From NCBI GenBank assembly GCA_938039795.1, contig CALHWU010000158.1:1-11458 (forward strand): 11,458 nt of DNA, given 5' to 3'. The stretch's first letter is position 1, and each line of letters opens with the position of its first letter. Of the stretch, positions 6,162 to 11,458 are shown piece after piece. Origin of the DNA: an uncultured Muribaculaceae bacterium. Lineage in GTDB: Bacteria > Bacteroidota > Bacteroidia > Bacteroidales > Muribaculaceae. The translations under genes and the position numbers were made by a program. The notes under the pieces are model-generated. The model made no database searches. It was not told the DNA's origin and saw nothing but the letters and a program-made list of their open reading frames with translations.

Positions 6162-8240
6162 ATGATTCTTTCGAGGATGAGAATTCATAAATCTTCAGTA
6201 TCAGCTACAATATCATGTCTGCTGGTCAGGGCACTCGCTCTGGCGGCATTCTGCGTGTGTCTTCACGGTCATGCCGGCGCAACGACTTCAGGGCCTGATT
6301 CATTAGGGACAAAGACCGACACTGTCGTCTCCGCCCGGATGCTTCCAGAAATCATGGTTGAAGCCTCATCCCGTAAGGCCGATCGCTCGACAGCGCCGAA
6401 ATTCCAACTCGGAGCATCCTCGCTCAAGGCCATGGGCGCCACCGACATCTCGTCGGCTCTCAAGCGTCTGCCTGGCATCAATCTGAAGGATTACGGCGGC
6501 GCGGGAGGCATGAAGACAGTAGCCGTCAGAAGTTTCGGGGCCGCTCATACCGGAGTGGTTTACGACGGTGTGACCTTGTCGAACAACCGCAGCGGCGAAG
6601 TGGATCTGTCGCGTTATTCGCTCGACAACGTAGGCAGTCTGTCGCTCATAATAGGAGAAAACGACGATATATTCCGTCCGGCGCGATCTATCGCGTCAGC
6701 TTCTTCGCTTGTCATCTCGTCGGCCCCGGTCGTCGCCGACGTTGATTCACTATGGCTTACCGCCCAGATGCGTGCGGGCTCATTCGGGATGCTCAACCCC
6801 TTTCTGAAAGTCGGGACAAGCCGCAGCGGCGGACTGTCAGTCAACTTTATAGGAGAGTTCACTCACGCCCTCAACGATTATCCTTTCACTCTGCAAAACG
6901 GTATCTACTCGTCGCGCGAGCGTCGCAAGAACTCGCTGATGAATTCAGGCCACGGCGAAATCAATCTGACCGTGCCTACCGGACGCAGCTCGTCGCTGAC
7001 GTCGAAAATATATTATTACGACAACGGGCGTCAGCTTCCCGGCCCGGTGATATATTATAATCCGCAGTGCAACGAACGTCTGCGCGAGCGCAACGCTTTC
7101 GCACAGGCTTTGTGGAGAGCGACAATCTCCGACAAGGTCTCCCTCCGTCTCACCGGCAAATTCAACTGGGAGGCATCGCTCTACGATGATGTCAACGGCA
7201 GATATCCCGGGGGCCGACTGGATCAGGATTACTTCCAGCGCGAAGTATATGCCTCGGGCGTAGCATTGTGGCTCCCGGCTTCGAACCTGGCTTTCAGCTA
7301 TGCGGCTGATTTTGCTTATGGCAATCTTTCAAGCAATCTGCCGCAGGAGGTCGGGCCAAGCCGATATACGATATTGCAGGCTCTGACCGGACGTTACCGC
7401 ACCGGACGCCTGACTGCCACCGCCTCGCTGCTCGGATCGATCTATCTCAACCGGGTGCATAAGGGCTCCGAAGCGCGCGACAATCATAGGCTCTCGCCGT
7501 CGGCAAGCATCTCCTTTCAGCCCATGGCTGCTTACGACTGGCGCCTGAGAGCGTCATACAAGAGCATCTTCCGGGTGCCTACATTCAATGAGTCATATTT
7601 CTTCCACTATGGAAGCACCGACCTGCTGCCCGAAACCACGCAACAGTTCAATCTCGGCACATCCCTATGTTTCGCGCCTGCCCGCTGGCTTCCGCGCGTT
7701 GCCCTGACGGCCGATGCATATCTCAACGAGATCGACGACATGATCGTGGGAGTCCCCTACAACATGTTTGTATGGACAATGGTCAATCTCGACAAGGTGA
7801 AGGCAATGGGAGTCGACGTCACTCTTTCGGCCGACGTGCGCCTCGCTGCCCGTCACAAGCTTGAATGGAATCTCAACTATAGTTATCAGCGATCGAAGCC
7901 GCTTACCGACAGGAGCTCGGCCGAATACGGCAAGCAGGTGGCATACATACCTCTCAATTCCGGCGGTGGGTCAGTGGCATACACAAATCCTTGGGTCGAC
8001 GTGGTGGTGAAGGTTATCGGTGTCGGGCCACGGTTCACCACCAACAGCAATATACCCGATACCCGAATCGCTGGATATGTAGAGGCCGGCATTTCATTGC
8101 GGCGCAGCCTCCGTATCCACGGACATCTGTGGGAAGCTGCATTCGATATCGACAATATTTTCGACAAACAGTATCAGGTGATAGCACGCTACCCAATGCC
8201 CGGGCGGTCATGGCGTCTGTCGCTGAAATTCCAACTATAA
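6162..8240 (+). CDS. btuB: TonB-dependent vitamin B12 outer-membrane transporter BtuB
   Basis: This is an outer-membrane transporter that moves cobalamin into the periplasm using energy from TonB. The 692-residue product has an N-terminal signal peptide (hydrophobic core about 20-35, likely cleavage near residue 40, AGA|T) and a TonB-box-like segment LPEIMVEA (61-68). A plug domain follows, with ALKRLPGINLKDYGG (99-113), VAVRSFGAAHTGVVYDGV (120-137) and SLSLIIGEND. The rest is a long beta-barrel ending MPGRSWRLSLKFQL. It is longer than E. coli BtuB (614) but close to Bacteroidetes homologues. Substrate is assigned from the cobalamin riboswitch directly upstream and from btuG-btuF-btuC downstream; the barrel itself could fit other TonB receptors. 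The ATG at 6162 is the first after the B12 box; Met6 (6177) is an alternative. btuG follows after 23 nt. Confidence 0.93.
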   Translation: MILSRMRIHKSSVSATISCLLVRALALAAFCVCLHGHAGATTSGPDSLGTKTDTVVSARMLPEIMVEASSRKADRSTAPKFQLGASSLKAMGATDISSALKRLPGINLKDYGGAGGMKTVAVRSFGAAHTGVVYDGVTLSNNRSGEVDLSRYSLDNVGSLSLIIGENDDIFRPARSIASASSLVISSAPVVADVDSLWLTAQMRAGSFGMLNPFLKVGTSRSGGLSVNFIGEFTHALNDYPFTLQNGIYSSRERRKNSLMNSGHGEINLTVPTGRSSSLTSKIYYYDNGRQLPGPVIYYNPQCNERLRERNAFAQALWRATISDKVSLRLTGKFNWEASLYDDVNGRYPGGRLDQDYFQREVYASGVALWLPASNLAFSYAADFAYGNLSSNLPQEVGPSRYTILQALTGRYRTGRLTATASLLGSIYLNRVHKGSEARDNHRLSPSASISFQPMAAYDWRLRASYKSIFRVPTFNESYFFHYGSTDLLPETTQQFNLGTSLCFAPARWLPRVALTADAYLNEIDDMIVGVPYNMFVWTMVNLDKVKAMGVDVTLSADVRLAARHKLEWNLNYSYQRSKPLTDRSSAEYGKQVAYIPLNSGGGSVAYTNPWVDVVVKVIGVGPRFTTNSNIPDTRIAGYVEAGISLRRSLRIHGHLWEAAFDIDNIFDKQYQVIARYPMPGRSWRLSLKFQL

Positions 8241-8263
8241 GCAATTACAAAACAGACTGAAAA

Positions 8264-9355
8264 ATGAAAAAAATCGTTTTCAAACTTCTTCTGGCGGCTC
8301 TTCCGCTTTCGTTTGCTGCCTGCAGCGACGATGACGGGCCCCGTCCCGAACCCGAAATGGTGACCGTGTCAAACGGCGTTTTCGTGGTCAACAGCGGCAA
8401 TCTGCGTTCCAATATTCCAGGCAGCCTGACTTTTATTGATTATGCTACCGGTCAGGCTTCGCAGGATGCCTTCAAGACGGCCAACGGCCGCGTGCTCGGC
8501 GATACGCCGCAAAATGCCGTCGTCTACGGATCGAAGATGTATATTGCGGTCTATCAGTCAAATCTTATAGAAGTTGTTGACCGCGTGTCGCTCAAGTCGC
8601 TAAAGACAATCTCGTTTGAGTCGACGACCGGCAGCCAGCCCCGCTTTGTGCTCGCCCACGGTGGCAAAGTCTATGCGTCGATGTATGACGGCTACGTGCA
8701 GCGCATCGACACTCTCTCGCTTTCGGTCGACGGCTCGGTTAAAGTCGGCCCCAATCCCGAGGAAATGTGCGTGGCCGGCGATTATCTCTACGTGGCCAAT
8801 TCCGACGGCATGAACTACCAGAACGGGTATGCCGACGGCTGTACGGTATCGAAAGTGGCCCTGGGCACGTTTACCGAAGAAAAGAAGATTAACGTAGGTG
8901 TCAATCCCACTAGAATGGCTTCCAACGGCAGCGAGGTATTCGTAATCACCATGGGCGACTATTCGGAGGAGAATCCTGCCACAGTGCGTCAGATCATCGG
9001 CGACCAGGTAAAGGCTGTCGCTCCCGCCACTCTTATGGCAATACACGACAAACAGCTCTACTTCATCAACGCTCCATATGGTGCGCCCCAGATCGACTAC
9101 AAGGTGCTTGACCTCACATCGCAGTCCATATCGTCACTGCCGATTTCCGGCGTCGATTCGCCTGCCGGTATAGCTGTCGATCCTGTCAGCGGCGAGATCT
9201 TCATCTCTTCGTATGAAATGGTCGGCGGTTACGCGAGCTACCGCACTCCCGGCTATATCAACCAGTATAAGGCCGACGGCTCGCTCGTGAAACGCTATGA
9301 AACCGGCGTGGGTCCGTGCTTTATCAATTTCAACACTGTTGAGGTGGCAAAATGA
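8264..9355 (+). CDS. btuG: Surface vitamin B12-binding beta-propeller lipoprotein BtuG
   Basis: The 363-residue protein starts with a lipoprotein signal ending LSFAAC (Cys20). SDDDG follows the cysteine directly; acidic residues there are the Bacteroidetes signal for export to the cell surface. The rest is a repeated beta-propeller (YncE-like/DUF5074) pattern, with recurring blades such as VYGSKMYIAVYQSNLIEVVD, GGKVYASMYDGYVQRIDT, AGDYLYVANSDG and IAVDPVSGEIFISSYE. In Bacteroides thetaiotaomicron, BtuG2 is a seven-bladed propeller that binds B12 with extremely high affinity and works with BtuB to capture it, even from host intrinsic factor. The position between btuB and btuF, under the B12 riboswitch, supports the same job here. 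The stop overlaps the btuF ATG by 4 nt (ATGA). B12 affinity of this copy is inferred. Confidence 0.88.
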   Translation: MKKIVFKLLLAALPLSFAACSDDDGPRPEPEMVTVSNGVFVVNSGNLRSNIPGSLTFIDYATGQASQDAFKTANGRVLGDTPQNAVVYGSKMYIAVYQSNLIEVVDRVSLKSLKTISFESTTGSQPRFVLAHGGKVYASMYDGYVQRIDTLSLSVDGSVKVGPNPEEMCVAGDYLYVANSDGMNYQNGYADGCTVSKVALGTFTEEKKINVGVNPTRMASNGSEVFVITMGDYSEENPATVRQIIGDQVKAVAPATLMAIHDKQLYFINAPYGAPQIDYKVLDLTSQSISSLPISGVDSPAGIAVDPVSGEIFISSYEMVGGYASYRTPGYINQYKADGSLVKRYETGVGPCFINFNTVEVAK

Positions 9356-10512
9356 ACATAGCCACCGATAGGTTCCGACATACTTTTTTTTCTGCAGTCC
9401 TGACGGCGGCCGCAGCCCTCTCGCTCGTTTCGTGCGGGGGCGGCTCGGACGCCGTCAGCCATCAGAAAGGGGAACCGCTGCAGTTTGACTTCGCCCGGAA
9501 TATCGCTATAGAGGAAACTGACTCGTTCGCGGTGGTGAGAATCCGCAATCCGTGGGATACGCTCCGGATGCTCCACACCTATGTGCTCGTGCCTGACTCG
9601 ATCAATGTTCCGGTATCGCTGCCGGAGGGCACGGTCGTCAGGACGCCGCTGAAGAACGCTCTGGTCTACTCGGCGGTGCATGTCTCGCTCGTCAGCGAGC
9701 TTGGAGCGGTGCAGTCGATAGGCGGCGTATGCGATTCGAAATATATCCATACTCCAGGAGTGGCTTCGCGCATTGCCGACGGATCGGTGACAGACTGCGG
9801 CGTAGGCACCGCTCCCGATCTTGAGCGGATAATGCTTCTGTCGCCCGACGCCATCATGCTTTCGCCATTCGAAAATTCCGGCGGCTACGGCAAGGTCGTA
9901 TCGCTTGGCGTTCCGGTTATAGAGTGCGCTGACTATATGGAGACATCGCCGCTCGGCCGGGCCGAATGGATGAAATTCTACGGACTGCTGTTCGGCCGGA
10001 GAGAGAAGGCCGACTCCATGTTCAGAAGTTCCAGAGAAGCGTATGAGAGTCTTATGGGGCGTGTCGCTGAAGTCAGTGATCGTCCGGGTATACTTGTCGA
10101 CAGGCTGTATGGCGCGCAGTGGTACGTGCCCGGGGGCCATTCGACAATGGGACAGTTTATTGTCCATGCAGGCGGATCCAATCCGTTTGCTTCACGTCCT
10201 ACCGCGGGTTCCTATCCGCTTTCGGGCGAGGAAGTGCTTATGAAGGCGCAGGATGCTGACGTATGGCTGATACGCTACAGTCAGGCGTCAGATATGACGC
10301 TCGGGCAGCTTGAGGCCGACAGTCCGGTCTATCCGAAATTCGAGGCATTTGGCAAGGGGGCAGTCTACGGCTGCAATACTTCTTCGTGTTATTTCTACGA
10401 AGAGGTGCCTTTCCATCCCCAGTGGCTTCTTGCCGAGCTGATATCGATAATTCATCCCGGAAAGGCCGAGCCTTTTGACGGGCATACTTATTTTACTCCC
10501 TTGAGGCCCTGA
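9352..10512 (+). CDS. btuF: Cobalamin ABC transporter substrate-binding lipoprotein BtuF
   Basis: This 386-residue protein binds cobalamin in the periplasm and delivers it to the BtuC permease. It has a lipoprotein signal with lipobox LVSC (Cys28) followed by GGGSD, without the acidic surface-export pattern seen in BtuG, so a periplasm-facing anchor is likely. The region from about residue 97 matches the class III binding protein fold (Peripla_BP_2). Signs include TPLKNALVYSAVHVSLVSELG, IMLLSPDAIMLSPF, GVPVIECADYMETSPLGRAEWMKFYG and VDRLYGAQWYVPGGHSTMGQ. Residues 41-96 form an extra N-terminal stretch common in Bacteroidetes FecB-like homologues. The start overlaps btuG by 4 nt, and the stop TGA shares one base with the btuC ATG. 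Sequence alone does not separate B12 from haem or siderophore binding; the riboswitch and btuBG do. Confidence 0.88.
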   Translation: MNIATDRFRHTFFSAVLTAAAALSLVSCGGGSDAVSHQKGEPLQFDFARNIAIEETDSFAVVRIRNPWDTLRMLHTYVLVPDSINVPVSLPEGTVVRTPLKNALVYSAVHVSLVSELGAVQSIGGVCDSKYIHTPGVASRIADGSVTDCGVGTAPDLERIMLLSPDAIMLSPFENSGGYGKVVSLGVPVIECADYMETSPLGRAEWMKFYGLLFGRREKADSMFRSSREAYESLMGRVAEVSDRPGILVDRLYGAQWYVPGGHSTMGQFIVHAGGSNPFASRPTAGSYPLSGEEVLMKAQDADVWLIRYSQASDMTLGQLEADSPVYPKFEAFGKGAVYGCNTSSCYFYEEVPFHPQWLLAELISIIHPGKAEPFDGHTYFTPLRP

Positions 10513-11458
10513 TGACTACCGCGCGATTCATCCTGTTGCTGATTGTCACGGCAATTTTGTCGGTCATGAATATTTATCTCGGTTCGGTCGACATTCCTGC
10601 TGAGACAGTGACTGATGTATTGACCGGGAGCCGTCCTGAGTCGGATGCCGTGCGGTATATTATTCTCGAAAGCCGCATCCCTCAGATGCTGACGGCCATA
10701 ATCGCCGGAGCTGCCCTCGCTTCGTCGGGTCTGCTGCTTCAGACCGCTTTCCGCAATCCTCTTGCCGGCCCTTCGGTGCTGGGTATAAATTCCGGCGCAA
10801 GTCTCGGAGTGGCGGTGGTGATACTGCTGTTCGGAGGTAGTGTCAGCGCGGGCGCCATGAGCTGGAGCGGCTATGCGGCGGTCATGGCCGGTGCATTTGT
10901 GGGGAGTCTGGCTGTCATAGGGGTGCTTCTCGCTTTGTCGGCCATCATAAGGAGCGATCTGATGCTCCTTATCGTCGGGGTCATGATAGGTTATCTCGCT
11001 TCGTCGCTGATAATGCTTCTCAACTATACCTCCACAGCCGACGGCATCCAGAGTTATGTCATGTGGGGCATGGGCAATTTCAACGGTGTGACAGCGGCGA
11101 ATCTGCCTGTATTCGCTTCGATAGCCGGAGCCGGCATAGTGCTCTCGCTGCTCCTTGTCAAGCCGCTGAATGTGATTCAGCTTGGCGCCGACTATGCGGC
11201 AAGCCTCGGCGTAAATCTCTGGAGAGTGCGCAATACGCTCCTGCTGGCCACTGGGCTGCTGTCGTCGTCTGTGACGGCCTTCTGCGGTCCGATAGCCTTT
11301 ATCGGTCTGGCCATGCCTCATGTGGCACGAATGATATTCCGCACGTCTGATCACCGCATTCTGTTGCCTGCAACGCTGTTGGTCGGGTCGGCTGTGGCCT
11401 TGCTCTGTAATCTTGTGTGCGTTCTTCCTGCCCACATGGTGCTTCCTCTCAACGCTGT
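10512..11458 (+). CDS. btuC: Cobalamin ABC transporter permease BtuC, 3' end cut by window edge
   Basis: The 315 visible residues belong to the FecCD/BtuC permease family, inner-membrane proteins with about ten helices that form the import channel with the ATPase BtuD. Recognisable blocks in order are SRIPQMLTAIIAGAALASSG (54-73), FRNPLAGPSVLGINSGASLG (80-99), LGADYAASLGVNLWRVRN (224-241, the loop that touches the ATPase) and FCGPIAFIGLAMPHVAR (257-273). Hydrophobic helices alternate throughout, beginning with residues 5-23. The family is about 325-345 residues, so only a short C-terminal part is missing. The usual RxPR is RIPQ here, a small change. The ATG overlaps the btuF stop by one base (TGATG). 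A long open frame exists on the opposite strand, but its composition (rich in His, Arg, Gln) marks it as a shadow. Confidence 0.93.
   Translation, partial: MTTARFILLLIVTAILSVMNIYLGSVDIPAETVTDVLTGSRPESDAVRYIILESRIPQMLTAIIAGAALASSGLLLQTAFRNPLAGPSVLGINSGASLGVAVVILLFGGSVSAGAMSWSGYAAVMAGAFVGSLAVIGVLLALSAIIRSDLMLLIVGVMIGYLASSLIMLLNYTSTADGIQSYVMWGMGNFNGVTAANLPVFASIAGAGIVLSLLLVKPLNVIQLGADYAASLGVNLWRVRNTLLLATGLLSSSVTAFCGPIAFIGLAMPHVARMIFRTSDHRILLPATLLVGSAVALLCNLVCVLPAHMVLPLNA

Noticed and set aside
9295..10167. 290-codon open frame on the minus strand opposite btuF
   Set aside because: It has low-complexity basic composition and no recognisable domain, and it sits opposite a well-supported lipoprotein gene.
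10488..11435. 315-codon open frame on the minus strand opposite btuC
   Set aside because: Its product is overloaded with His, Arg and Gln, has no family motif, and is exactly antisense to a clear BtuC permease; it is a by-product of codon bias.

Overview
The window looks like chromosomal DNA from a member of the order Bacteroidales, possibly Muribaculaceae-like given the fairly high GC. Three things point there. Promoter elements match the Bacteroidetes sigma-ABfr form (TTTG, about 20 nt, then TAnnTTTG), and starts lack clear Shine-Dalgarno sequences. The thiamine paralogues are of the Bacteroides type. The vitamin B12 locus has the order btuB-btuG-btuF-btuC, with a surface beta-propeller lipoprotein that is characteristic of gut Bacteroidetes. 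No mobile element, CRISPR array, tRNA or rRNA was found. The genus is inference only.

Left part (1-2607, minus strand): a compact thiamine operon, read right to left. It begins at a promoter near 2575-2607 with a small zinc-ribbon/TM2 membrane protein, followed by thiD, thiS, a divergent ThiE/TenI-like paralogue, and thiE, which runs off the left edge. The first three genes overlap by 1-4 nt, so they are probably translationally coupled. The thi genes make the pyrimidine diphosphate (ThiD), carry sulfur for the thiazole (ThiS) and join the two halves (ThiE). No TPP riboswitch is visible in the short leader.

Middle part (2688-5905): on the plus strand, a small outer-membrane beta-barrel protein is followed 31 nt later by a cyuA/UPF0597 cysteine desulfidase homologue with all the expected Fe-S cysteines. 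On the minus strand, converging on them, are an AlkD-like DNA alkylation repair gene and an MmcQ/YjbR family gene, 15 nt apart and apparently one operon.

Right part (5913-11458, plus strand): a B12 uptake operon. A Bacteroidetes promoter leads into a well-formed cobalamin riboswitch, whose B12 box ends only 24 nt before the btuB start. Then come btuB (TonB-dependent outer-membrane transporter), btuG (surface B12-capturing lipoprotein), btuF (periplasmic-side binding lipoprotein) and btuC (inner-membrane permease, cut by the right edge). btuG/btuF overlap by 4 nt and btuF/btuC by 1 nt. Together they capture B12 at the cell surface, carry it across the outer membrane with TonB energy and hand it to an ABC importer; the ATPase btuD is expected just beyond the window.

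Every gene is assignable to a known family. I do not see a wholly new system. The most unusual points are the TM2 gene coupled to thiD at the head of a thiamine operon without a TPP riboswitch, and the thiamine synthase paralogue that has lost catalytic residues.
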